From NCBI GenBank assembly GCA_041690255.1, contig JAWLHU010000002.1, forward strand, positions 124,001 to 188,000: DNA of 64,000 nucleotides, given 5' to 3'. The translations under genes were made by a program, and so were the position numbers. Below are positions 9,577-16,815 of this stretch, in pieces. Source of the stretch: JAWLHU01 sp041690255. GTDB lineage: Bacteria; Bacillota; Sulfobacillia; Symbiobacteriales; Symbiobacteriaceae. Position 1 is the stretch's first letter. Each line of letters starts with the position of its first letter. A model generated the notes under the pieces. That model saw only the letters and a list, made by a program, of their open reading frames with translations, made no database searches and was not told the DNA's origin.

Positions 9577-11259
9577 ATGCCGTCCGTGTACTGGGTGGGA
9601 GCCCTCTTGGCCATAGTGGCGCTTCTCCTCTTCCTCTTCATCCTCGTCGTGCGCCGCAGCCAGGTGGACAGGCGCCAGGCTGAGGAGACGCCCTGCCGGG
9701 CTCTCTTTGAGCAGTCGCACCTGGGCATGGCCCTGATTGGCACCAAGTGCGCCATTCTCAAAGCGAACGGGGCCCTCGCTGCCCTTTCGGGCTGGAGCCG
9801 GGAGGAACTGGCCGGCCGGAAGGTCTGCTCCGAGCTCTTCTCCGTGCCCGATGGCCAGGCCATGACCTGCAGCGCCATCTGCCCGGGGCTCCAGCGTACC
9901 GGCCAGGCCGCGGTCGGGCCGATACGCGTCCTGCTCAACCGGCGCTTCGGCACGCCCCTGCCCGTAATGGCCAACTGCACGACCGTGCCCCTCACGCCCG
10001 AGAGTGAGGCGTTTGTGCTGATCCTCTGGGAGATCAGCGGGTTGGAGGAGGCCGAGCGGGAGTCGGCCCGCCGGCGGTGGAGGGCAGAGGGGCTTGTGAC
10101 GCTTGGGCGTGAGATCGCGGCCACGCCGAACATCATGGAGCGGCTGGAGCCGGTTCTGGAGCGGGCCCGCACAGCGTTTGAGATGGATCTCGTCGCCTGG
10201 GGAACACTGGACGAGGCCGGCCAATTCCTCTCATGGGCGGGGGCCAGCGGTGCGGGAGCCGAGAGACTCCGCTCTGCCCAGATGGCCGTCAGCGACACGC
10301 AGATCGGTCGAGCGCTGCAGCAAGGGCGGGCCTACGTCACCATGGAGTTTGAGCGCGAGCACTCGAACCGTCCGGCGATCCACGCCCTGATCTCCCAGCC
10401 GCCCCTGCGCACCACCATGGCTGTTCCCTTCCCCTTGAGCGAGCAACGCCAGGGGGTGCTGCTCTGCGCCTCACTGGACCGGGTCAGCCTGACCGACCAG
10501 GATGCGATCCACTTCGCCCACCTGGCCGGCTACCTGGCGGCCGCCATGGAGAACGCCACCCTCATGAAGAAGGTAGAGGAGTTGGCAGCGGTCCACGAGC
10601 GGCAACGGCTGGCCGCCGAAATGCATGACGGACTCGGGCAGTTCCTGACCTACTTCGGCCTGCGCCTCGTCATGATCGACAAGTTTGCCCGGAAGGGGAA
10701 CGCGGGGGCGATTCACCAGGAGGTGGAGGACCTGAAGACGGTGCTCCAGGAGGCGCATACCGAGGTGCGTTCAGTCATCTTCCGGCTGAAGGAGAGCGTC
10801 CCCACTCGGTCGCCGCTCTCCGAGCGCTGGCGGAAGCTACTGGACGACTTCGCCTCCCGGACGGGCATTCTCGTGGATTTCCGCTTCCAGGAGGGGCTCC
10901 TGGATCGGGTGCCCGAGCATCGTGAGGCTCATTTGACCCGGATTTTGCAGGAGGTGCTGGTCAATGTGCGCAATCACTCCGGCGCCTACTCGGTCCAGGT
11001 TCGCACGGAGCAGGCCGGCCGTGATCTGCTTTTGACCGTGACCGATGACGGCTGCGGCTTCGACCCGACCACGTTCGATGGTGGTGAGCGGCACCACTTC
11101 GGTCTGACGCTGATGCGGGAGCGCGCAGAGGCGATCGGCGGCGACTGGGAGGTCCGGAGCAGCCGGGGCCACGGTACGACGGTCATCGTCCGCTGCCCCC
11201 TGGGATTGACAGAGGGAGGGAACGTCTCTGAAGGAGCGACATCGCATTCTGCTGGCTGA
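9577..11259 (+). CDS. NarX-type sensor histidine kinase with PAS and GAF domains
   Basis: 560 residues. One N-terminal membrane helix (about residues 6-27) is followed by a PAS domain (about 45-155), a GAF domain (about 175-325), a HisKA_3 dimerisation domain with the phospho-acceptor His in AAEMHDGLGQ, and an HATPase domain (VTDDGCGF). The PAS domain is rich in cysteines (KVCSELF, MTCSAIC, MANC), a pattern seen in redox- or Fe-S-sensing PAS domains, so it may sense redox state. Its end overlaps the response regulator gene by 32 bases. Position suggests it controls the molybdoenzyme genes upstream. Confidence 0.88.
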   Translation: MPSVYWVGALLAIVALLLFLFILVVRRSQVDRRQAEETPCRALFEQSHLGMALIGTKCAILKANGALAALSGWSREELAGRKVCSELFSVPDGQAMTCSAICPGLQRTGQAAVGPIRVLLNRRFGTPLPVMANCTTVPLTPESEAFVLILWEISGLEEAERESARRRWRAEGLVTLGREIAATPNIMERLEPVLERARTAFEMDLVAWGTLDEAGQFLSWAGASGAGAERLRSAQMAVSDTQIGRALQQGRAYVTMEFEREHSNRPAIHALISQPPLRTTMAVPFPLSEQRQGVLLCASLDRVSLTDQDAIHFAHLAGYLAAAMENATLMKKVEELAAVHERQRLAAEMHDGLGQFLTYFGLRLVMIDKFARKGNAGAIHQEVEDLKTVLQEAHTEVRSVIFRLKESVPTRSPLSERWRKLLDDFASRTGILVDFRFQEGLLDRVPEHREAHLTRILQEVLVNVRNHSGAYSVQVRTEQAGRDLLLTVTDDGCGFDPTTFDGGERHHFGLTLMRERAEAIGGDWEVRSSRGHGTTVIVRCPLGLTEGGNVSEGATSHSAG

Positions 11260-11878
11260 TGATCACACCCTCGTGCGGCGGGGAATTGCACAACTGCTCT
11301 CCCTGGAGGAGGACTTCGAGGTCGTGGGCCAGGCGGAAGATGGGGTCGAGGCCTGCCAGCTCGCCCGCGAGCTGCGGCCAGAGGTGGTGTTGCTGGATCT
11401 GGAGATGCCCCGGCGAAACGGCTTTGACGCCCTGGAGGCGATCAGGGCTGAACTGCCGGAGACCCGGGTGGTCATGCTGACCTACTCCGCCGCCCCGGAG
11501 GATGCTGCCCGTGCCTTTCGCCTCGGCGCCGACGGCTACCTGCTCAAGAACCTGGAACCGGAAGCCTTCAGCGCTCATATCCGTGCGGCGATTCGGGGGG
11601 AATCCCCCATTGCCGGGGTCGTGGCTCGTCGCTTGCTCCTGGGCAAGCCCTCGGCGGAGTCAGAAGGGCGGCCGGCCGGGGAGGAGGCCGACCTGACGGC
11701 GCGGGAACTGGAGATCGTCCGGCTCATGGTGACCGGGGCGACGAATCGCGAGATCGGGCTCCGCCTCTTCCTGTCGGAGCACACGGTGAAGAACCATGTG
11801 AAGAGCATCCTGGCCAAGCTGGGGGTCGAGAACCGGGCCCAGGTCGTGGCCTGGGCGGTCCGGGTGGGGATTAGCTAG
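11228..11878 (+). CDS. NarL-family response regulator, apparent CTG start
   Basis: 216 residues from CTG at 11228. The receiver domain starts KERHRILLADDH, with the acidic pair of the phosphorylation site at residues 11-12, and ends in a LuxR-type HTH (LTARELEIVRLM..). The first standard start codon in frame, GTG at 11273, would remove the acidic pair and the first beta strand. GGGAGG lies seven bases before the CTG, and a TGA in this frame sits just upstream. I therefore propose translation from CTG, coupled to the kinase gene that overlaps it. Partner of the upstream kinase. Confidence 0.82.
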   Translation: MKERHRILLADDHTLVRRGIAQLLSLEEDFEVVGQAEDGVEACQLARELRPEVVLLDLEMPRRNGFDALEAIRAELPETRVVMLTYSAAPEDAARAFRLGADGYLLKNLEPEAFSAHIRAAIRGESPIAGVVARRLLLGKPSAESEGRPAGEEADLTARELEIVRLMVTGATNREIGLRLFLSEHTVKNHVKSILAKLGVENRAQVVAWAVRVGIS

Positions 11879-11990
11879 CGGAGCGCCCGGGGTATTTCGG
11901 GTCCCGTTAGCGCCCACCACAGCAGCCGGCGCCTGAGTGATTCTGTTCTCCTAAGCTCCGTCCAGACCGGACTCTTGCATGGCTGGTGGG

Positions 11991-12250
11991 CAGGGCGGCT
12001 CTGCCAGCCGGTTCCACCAGAAATTCCCGGCGAGTCTCTCACCAATGTGGGAAAATGTAGCGGAATCTGCAAAAAAGGGGGCCCGGAGGTGAGGGAACCA
12101 CCCTTTTTCGGCCTGACCCGGGCCAATATGCGCCCTCTGACGCACCACAAGAGCGATTTGTGGGGTGAACAGGCCCGTCAAATGCGTCGTTCCGCTACGA
12201 TTTCCCACTTTACCTACGCTCGCCCTGGGAAAAAGTGACGGAATCCTGCT
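11991..12250 (+). repeat. Structured dispersed repeat, copy A
   Basis: About 260 bp recur in inverted orientation at 46984-47233. The shared core includes CCACAAGAGCGATTTG and GGGGTGAACAGGCCC. Each copy is flanked by two imperfect hairpins of about 55 bases: here 12011-12065, and 12189 to about 12245, where TTTCCCA pairs with TGGGAAA. The equivalent stem in copy B has TTTTCA with TGAAAA, so pairing is kept while sequence changes. This suggests a structured RNA or a mobile element with hairpin ends. No protein gene is supported. The surrounding gap 11879-12665 shows no other gene. Confidence 0.6.
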
Positions 12251-12581
12251 TCCCTCACGAAGGACGCACCACCCTGGTCTTGCAGATCAATGCGGCCTGA
12301 TTCACGCCCGAACCACTTGGTCATCAGCCTGAAGCACCTATGTTGACACAGAGGGAACTGTGAGATTCTGCACGTCTCCTGGCCCCGCGGCCAGTCGCTT
12401 GGCGTGCTAAACCTGACGATCTGCAGCAGCTCGGGCGCTCTCACCCCGGGCTTGCGCCGTTGGGGGTCGTCCGCGAACAGCCCTTCCCTTCCGACTTTCC
12501 CTTCCGACTATTCGCGAGGCTTCAGGAGCTTGACGCTTCTGGGGCCTCGCACTCATTCGCCCACCGACCCGGACTCACCCA

Positions 12582-12595
12582 ACCAACCGGTTGGT
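12582..12595. promoter_or_regulatory. 14-bp palindromic operator, TetR-type
   Basis: ACCAACCGGTTGGT is a perfect palindrome 70 bases before the TPP-enzyme gene. The form with a central CCGG and symmetric ACC/GGT arms is typical of TetR-family operators. No TetR gene is present in the window. Confidence 0.45.
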
Positions 12596-12665
12596 GTTGG
12601 TCGTCATTCTGAAAGGAAAGTTCTGCACATAAACCGAATTCTGCAGGAAAGGAGGCGGGTGTCCC

Positions 12666-14303
12666 ATGAGCTACGATCACGCAGGGAAGCTGGTGGCAAG
12701 GGCGCTGAAGAACGAGGGGGTCGAGGTCGTCTTCACCCTCTGCGGTGGGCACGTCATGTCGATCTACGATGGCTGCGTGGACGAGGGGATCCAGGTGGTC
12801 GATCTGCGGCACGAGCAGTCAGCAGCCTTCGCGGCGGATGGCTGGTCACGCACGACCGGCAAGCCCGGTGTGGCGATCGTGACCGCCGGGCCCGGCGTGA
12901 CGAACGCTGTGACCGCCGTAGCCAACGCAAGCCGGGCGCAGAGTCCCATGGTCATCATTGGCGGGCGTGGGCCCGCGAACATGTCCGGTCGGGGTTCGCT
13001 TCAGGAGGTGGAGCTGATCCCGGTCATGGCGCCGATCACCAAATGGCAGGTCTCCATTGCCGATCCAGCCCGGGTTCCGGAGCTGATCTCTGTCGCCTTC
13101 CGCAAGGCGATCTCCGGCGTCCCCGGCCCGGTCTATGTCGAAATGCCGCTGGATCTCCTCTTCGCCAGCGTCGATCTGGATGATGTGAAGCTTCCCGCCC
13201 CTTACGCGGGCCGCCCTGCTCTGCCCGGCGATCCGGCTCGGGTCCGGGAGGCGGTGGAGATGCTCCGGGACGCTGACCGGCCCTTTCTCTTCGTCTCCAG
13301 CCAGATCCGCTGGTCACCCCAGTGGGAGGTGGCACGGGCCTTCGCCGAGCAGGTCGGCGCCCCGATCTACCTGCAGGGCATGGCCCGCGGCCTGCTGGAC
13401 TCCGCCTGGGGCCGCTCCCGCAAGGCGGCGCTCGCCGAGGCCGACGTGGCGATCCTCTTCGGCGCCCCCCTCGATTTCCGGTTGGGCTACGGGGCAGAGC
13501 CGCTCTGGAATGACGACTGCAAGCTGATCCGGGTCGATCTGGATCCCTCGGAACCGGGCCACAACCGGGATACGCAAGTGGCGATCCCCGGTGACTCGGG
13601 CAGCGTCATGGCGCAGATGCTCGAGTATGGCGACCTGGGCGGTGCCAAGCCGAGCCGGCAGGAGTGGCTGGCAAAGCTGCGAGCGATCGAAGAGAAGCAG
13701 GCGGCGAAGTCGGCTCCGGCGCTCACTTCCGACAGCTTCCCGATCGATCCGCTCCGCCTCTGTGCCGAGATCGATGCCTTCCTGCCCGAGAACGCGATCG
13801 TCGTGGGCGACGGCGGTGATATCGTGGCCACCTTCGCCGCGGTATACCGGGTCCGGCAGTTCCCATCGGGCTGGCTGGATCCCGGGCCGCTCGGCACGCT
13901 GGGTATGGGGATGGGCTTCGCCATGGCGGCCAAGCTGGCCCGTCCGGATGCCCCGATCCTCCTGATGATGGGCGACGGCGCCGCCGGCCTGAACCTCATG
14001 GAGGTGGAGGCAGCGGCCCGCCAGAATATCCCCTTCGTCGTGGTGATCGGCAACGACGCCGGCTGGACGCAGATCCGCCGGGGCCAGATCCAGATGTTCG
14101 GCGAGGAGCGGGCGGTGGCCACCAAGCTGGATTTCACCCGCTATGACCAGGTGGCGATCGGCCTGGGCGGCCACGGCGAGTATGTGGAGCGGCCCGAGGA
14201 GATCCGCCCCGCCCTGGAGCGGGCCTTCGCCTCCGGCAAGGTGGCGGTGGTCAATGTGAAGATTGGGAGCAGCGACTTCCGGGCCGGGGCGATCAGCGTC
14301 TGA
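12666..14303 (+). CDS. Thiamine-diphosphate-dependent enzyme (acetolactate synthase-like / acyloin lyase)
   Basis: 545 residues with the three-domain layout of the IlvB/oxalyl-CoA decarboxylase/benzoylformate decarboxylase family. The catalytic Glu is E50 (RHEQSAAFAADG) and the C-terminal ThDP/Mg site is GDGAAGLNLMEVEAA with the following N (VIGNDAGW). No small regulatory subunit and no branched-chain amino-acid genes lie nearby, so a true acetolactate synthase is unlikely. 2-hydroxyacyl-CoA lyase, oxalyl-CoA decarboxylase or another 2-oxoacid decarboxylase are possible. AGGAGG precedes the ATG. It stands alone, behind a TetR-like palindrome, and ends at a terminator shared with the convergent next gene. 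Confidence 0.85.
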   Translation: MSYDHAGKLVARALKNEGVEVVFTLCGGHVMSIYDGCVDEGIQVVDLRHEQSAAFAADGWSRTTGKPGVAIVTAGPGVTNAVTAVANASRAQSPMVIIGGRGPANMSGRGSLQEVELIPVMAPITKWQVSIADPARVPELISVAFRKAISGVPGPVYVEMPLDLLFASVDLDDVKLPAPYAGRPALPGDPARVREAVEMLRDADRPFLFVSSQIRWSPQWEVARAFAEQVGAPIYLQGMARGLLDSAWGRSRKAALAEADVAILFGAPLDFRLGYGAEPLWNDDCKLIRVDLDPSEPGHNRDTQVAIPGDSGSVMAQMLEYGDLGGAKPSRQEWLAKLRAIEEKQAAKSAPALTSDSFPIDPLRLCAEIDAFLPENAIVVGDGGDIVATFAAVYRVRQFPSGWLDPGPLGTLGMGMGFAMAAKLARPDAPILLMMGDGAAGLNLMEVEAAARQNIPFVVVIGNDAGWTQIRRGQIQMFGEERAVATKLDFTRYDQVAIGLGGHGEYVERPEEIRPALERAFASGKVAVVNVKIGSSDFRAGAISV

Positions 14304-14313
14304 GTCGAGGCGG

Positions 14314-14348
14314 AACGGCGCCGGGGGTAGTACCCCCCTGGCGCCGTT
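14314..14348. terminator. Bidirectional terminator
   Basis: AACGGCGCC (14314-14322) pairs with GGCGCCGTT (14340-14348), with an inner GGGGGTA/TACCCCC stem. It lies between two convergent genes, and a T-rich stretch follows on the plus strand. Confidence 0.75.
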
Positions 14349-14349
14349 C

Positions 14350-14676
14350 TTACGTCTTTTTGTCCGATGCGGCCTGGTCCCATCCAGCACAGATGCGCTC
14401 GGCGATTAGCCGGCACCGGGCCTGGTCTACGGCTGCCACGCCAAACCACTTGTCGAAGACGTTGCTAGTAAGGCGGGTGATCTGACCCTCGTCGGGTCCG
14501 ATGCGAAGTAACCCGGCCAGTATGTCAGCCACTTCTGGACTGTACTCATCCTCTGGAGCTCCACCCGCAAGGAGCCCCATCGGATCTACAGCGTTTACAG
14601 CCTCGGCGACTAGCTTCCTCAGCCGCTTGACATAGGCGATTCGACTCTTACGTTCTTCTGCGCTACTACCTCTCAG
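14350..14676 (-). CDS. DUF1871-like small protein
   Basis: Reading upstream from the in-frame ATG at 14580, the frame stays open and coding-like (AYVKRLRKLVAEAVNAVDP) to a stop near 14685. The best start is then a CTG at 14676 with GAGGAG nine bases before it, giving about 108 residues. The motif DPMGLLAGGAPEDEYSPEV is characteristic of small DUF1871/YugE-like proteins of unknown function. If only standard starts are allowed, the protein is the last 76 residues (14350-14580), which would cut the motif. A preceding short frame ends seven bases upstream of the CTG, so coupling is possible. Confidence 0.6.
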   Translation of the reverse strand: MRGSSAEERKSRIAYVKRLRKLVAEAVNAVDPMGLLAGGAPEDEYSPEVADILAGLLRIGPDEGQITRLTSNVFDKWFGVAAVDQARCRLIAERICAGWDQAASDKKT

Positions 14677-14682
14677 CTTGGT

Positions 14683-14802
14683 TCACTCCTCGAGAAGCTC
14701 ATGGCGAGACTCCAGCTTCTCACGCTGACGCCGCTTCCTGACCGAATCCGCAGCCGCAATGTGATGATCCTGGACCGACGACTGCGACGCAATCCGCGTT
14801 AC
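14683..14802 (-). pseudogene. Possible short or decayed ORF upstream of the DUF1871-like gene
   Basis: On the minus strand a frame of about 39 codons ends in KLESRHELLEE followed by TGA at 14685-14683. It is charged and helical-looking (VRKRRQREKLESRHELLEE), and its last codons supply the GAGGAG used by the next gene. It has no standard start: an in-frame TGA precedes it, with an ATG ten codons earlier. It may be the remnant of a disrupted gene or coincidence. Confidence 0.25.
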
Positions 14803-14917
14803 GACCAGCTGGCATCAGTCGCCTCTTATCGTGGCGCGCACCTCCATGCAACAATTTACACTCGTCGTGCAACACCTTGTCGAGGCCTGCCCAGTTGGGC
14901 GCAGCCGGTCTTCCAGC

Positions 14918-14960
14918 AAAAAAAAGGAAGAACCCATCGAACCAAGCGATGAGTTCTTCC
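14918..14960 (-). terminator. Rho-independent terminator on the minus strand
   Basis: A 14-bp stem with one mismatch (14926-14939 with 14947-14960) is followed, reading leftward, by eight T (the A run at 14918-14925). This is a textbook intrinsic terminator for a leftward transcript. No minus-strand gene lies just to its right, so it may end a small RNA that overlaps the peptide gene at 15007. Confidence 0.75.
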
Positions 14961-15006
14961 GTATATGTAAGTGGCGGCGCCTCGTTGAGCGGAAGGAGGT
15001 GGACGC

Positions 15007-15084
15007 ATGAGCAAACTAGATGAACGGGTCTTTGGGCTTGTTCTTCTGGTACTCCTGCTGAAACTCCTCTCCCTTAGCTTGTAA
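15007..15084 (+). CDS. 25-residue hydrophobic peptide
   Basis: ATG at 15007 is preceded by GGAAGGAGGTGGACGC, an excellent ribosome binding site. The 25 codons encode a short charged N-terminus (MSKLDER) and then a run of Leu and Val that would form one membrane helix. A terminator follows at 15134-15163. The size, strong translation signal and lone helix resemble type I toxin peptides or small membrane regulators. The minus-strand terminator just upstream would end any antisense transcript covering its translation start. Function is not known. Confidence 0.55.
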   Translation: MSKLDERVFGLVLLVLLLKLLSLSL

Positions 15085-15133
15085 GGGTTAGGAAGGAACC
15101 TAACCTTTCAAGTTAGACGTCAACGGTGCCGCC

Positions 15134-15163
15134 CGGCCTGGTGATAACCCACCGGGCCGTTTT
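15134..15163 (+). terminator. Terminator of the 25-residue peptide gene
   Basis: CGGCCTGGTG (15134-15143) pairs with CACCGGGCCG (15150-15159) and is followed by TTTTCTATT. A smaller stem GGTTAGG/CCTAACC lies just after the stop codon. Confidence 0.7.
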
Positions 15164-15310
15164 CTATTCTTGACCGCAGCTGCCCGGTTTATTCCGGTTG
15201 AGTCCGGGCCGCCCAGGAGATCAGCCGGATCCACCTGGCATTCCTGCCTTTTGCCTGGCTGTATGGGCCGATACAGATTGACTTCCAGCCCTAACCGGCA
15301 ATTACTCGTA

Positions 15311-15380
15311 TCACCGGGAATCACCTGGAATCACTGGGGATCACCTGGAATCACCTGGAATCACCTGGAATCACCCGGAT
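15311..15380. repeat. 10-bp tandem repeat, seven units
   Basis: Seven copies of TCACCTGGAA with small changes stand in exact 10-bp register. They lie in a non-coding stretch (15164-15607) between the peptide gene and the metallophosphoesterase terminator. Confidence 0.8.
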
Positions 15381-15493
15381 GCACCTTTTTGCCCCTTCCT
15401 CCACCCGGAGGCAAATGATTGCTCCGCCATACAGCCGCCTGCATTCTTCCTCGCATACGAGCAGCTCCTCTCACCCGAAAAAACCCGACGCTC

Positions 15494-15535
15494 GGAATCA
15501 CCGGGAATCACCTAGCATCGCCGGGAATCACCCCG
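15494..15535. repeat. Second cluster of the 10-bp repeat
   Basis: Four more units of the AATCACCGGG/AATCACCTAG type lie about 115 bases after the first cluster, again in 10-bp register. No gene is evident around them. Confidence 0.65.
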
Positions 15536-15607
15536 GATTGTCAGGATGAATCGGGCGACATCCGCCATGACACGGTGATAAAAACCGATAGACCGTGACA
15601 AAAAGTG

Positions 15608-15636
15608 AGCCCGGGCGTCGTCGGCCCGGGCATTTT
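15608..15636. terminator. Terminator of the metallophosphoesterase gene (bidirectional)
   Basis: GCCCGGGC-type arms around a 7-base loop, with CATTTTC on one side and, read leftward, CACTTTTTG on the other. It sits just beyond the minus-strand gene that ends at 15657. Confidence 0.7.
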
Positions 15637-15656
15637 CCCGCCGCTCCCGGCCAGGC

Positions 15657-16565
15657 TTACACGGACTCCACCCGGGACCCATCAGCTAGGCGGAGCCAGG
15701 ACGCAAACCGCCGCTCACCCTCGAACAGGCGGATCACCCGTGCCCCCCGCAGGAAGCCGTCCCGCCCGTATGTATTGTAGCCTGTCGCCCGGCCGTAGCA
15801 GAGGTGGATGCCACCCAACTCCCCTGCATAGTCATTGAGGTGGTCGTGCCCGCAGAAGGTCGCGGCGATATCCCCCATCTGGCGCATGGCCCGGAAGAGC
15901 CCCGAGTTCCAGATCGGGCAGCAGACCCGCTCCCCCTTTGAACCCCTGCAGGACCGGTGCCGCCGCCAGACCCGGCTGTACTCCGGCAGCGGGATATGGA
16001 AGAAGGCCAGGGCCGGCAGGATCCGCCCTTCGGCCTCTGTCAGGCCATGTGACTGCTGCCGGTACCAGATGATCTGGTCCCCGCGGATCCAGTCGTACTT
16101 GCCGATCGAGAGGGGGGCGTAGCTGCCCGAGTCCAGGAAGTAGAGCGTAGCGGCACGCCTGTCGCCTGTGGCGGAGTGAACGGGCACCCAGTAGTTCCCT
16201 ACCCCATGGATCGAGCCGGGCCCACGCTGGAAGAGGCTGTAGGCGAACTCCCGCTCCAGCACTGCCGCCAGGACGTCGCGGCTCCCCTTCTCGCTGTCGT
16301 GGTTGCCAAAGACGGCGGCGAAGGGGAGTTGGCGCACCTCAGCCACGCGCACCACCTGGCGTAACGACTCTACCGGATCATCGCACTTCAGACTCTCCAC
16401 CAGGTCCCCGGTAAAGACGACCAGGTCTGGCTGCTCCTGCTCCAGCACGGACTCCATGAGCGCAAGGGTCTGCCGGTCCTGCGCGTCCCCGTTCTGCCAG
16501 TGGAGGTCGGTGAACTGGACGATGGTGAAGCTGGCGTCGGACCGGAACTGCAGCCTCGTTTGCAT
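15657..16565 (-). CDS. Metallophosphoesterase (calcineurin-like)
   Basis: 302 residues with the metallophosphoesterase motifs in order: TDLHW (about residue 19), FTGDLVES (about 51), FGNHD (about 86), FFHIPLPEY (about 187) and GHDHLNDY (about 240). These give the two-metal site. No signal peptide is seen, so it is probably cytoplasmic. The layout resembles fungal and plant purple-acid-phosphatase-related proteins (PPA29/ICC type). The insert SRVWRRHRSCRGSKGERVCC is unusual. The substrate is unknown. It is transcribed away from the peroxiredoxin gene, sharing an AT-rich promoter region. Confidence 0.85.
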   Translation of the reverse strand: MQTRLQFRSDASFTIVQFTDLHWQNGDAQDRQTLALMESVLEQEQPDLVVFTGDLVESLKCDDPVESLRQVVRVAEVRQLPFAAVFGNHDSEKGSRDVLAAVLEREFAYSLFQRGPGSIHGVGNYWVPVHSATGDRRAATLYFLDSGSYAPLSIGKYDWIRGDQIIWYRQQSHGLTEAEGRILPALAFFHIPLPEYSRVWRRHRSCRGSKGERVCCPIWNSGLFRAMRQMGDIAATFCGHDHLNDYAGELGGIHLCYGRATGYNTYGRDGFLRGARVIRLFEGERRFASWLRLADGSRVESV

Positions 16566-16635
16566 GCGCCATCTCCTCCGCTTGGATCGTCTCCCCGGCA
16601 GACTGGATCGAGTCTCTTTCCAATTGGTATATGTT

Positions 16636-16648
16636 AATATCTAATATT
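16636..16648. promoter_or_regulatory. AT-rich inverted repeat between divergent genes
   Basis: AATATCTAATATT (5-3-5 inverted repeat) stands in the only AT-rich part of the 250-bp region between the metallophosphoesterase and the selenoperoxiredoxin. It may be part of a promoter or bind a peroxide or metal regulator; no consensus match is claimed. Confidence 0.3.
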
Positions 16649-16815
16649 CTTTACGGTTTACAGTATTCCTGCCTAGCGCGAAGATAGAGTGGGAGGTGAG
16701 GCGAAAGATGCCTGAAGAGGTCTCCTGCGGAAAGAGAACCCCGGGGATTGGCCCAATCAGACCTGCTGCTGAGTCTGCATCAACGAATAAGGAAGAAGAG
16801 AGGAGGGCCCCTGTC

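Noticed and set aside
11975..12238. An 87-codon frame inside repeat copy A, with a partly similar frame in copy B (HKSDLWGEQA / HKSDLRGEQA)
   Set aside because: The likeness is limited to the core that is also conserved as DNA. Frames elsewhere in the copies do not match and no ribosome binding site is present.
12666..14303. Annotation as acetolactate synthase (IlvB)
   Set aside because: There is no small subunit or ilv gene nearby, and the sequence also fits lyases and decarboxylases of the same superfamily.
15311..15535. CRISPR-like array
   Set aside because: The units are 10 bp and contiguous, with no spacers, and no cas genes are present.
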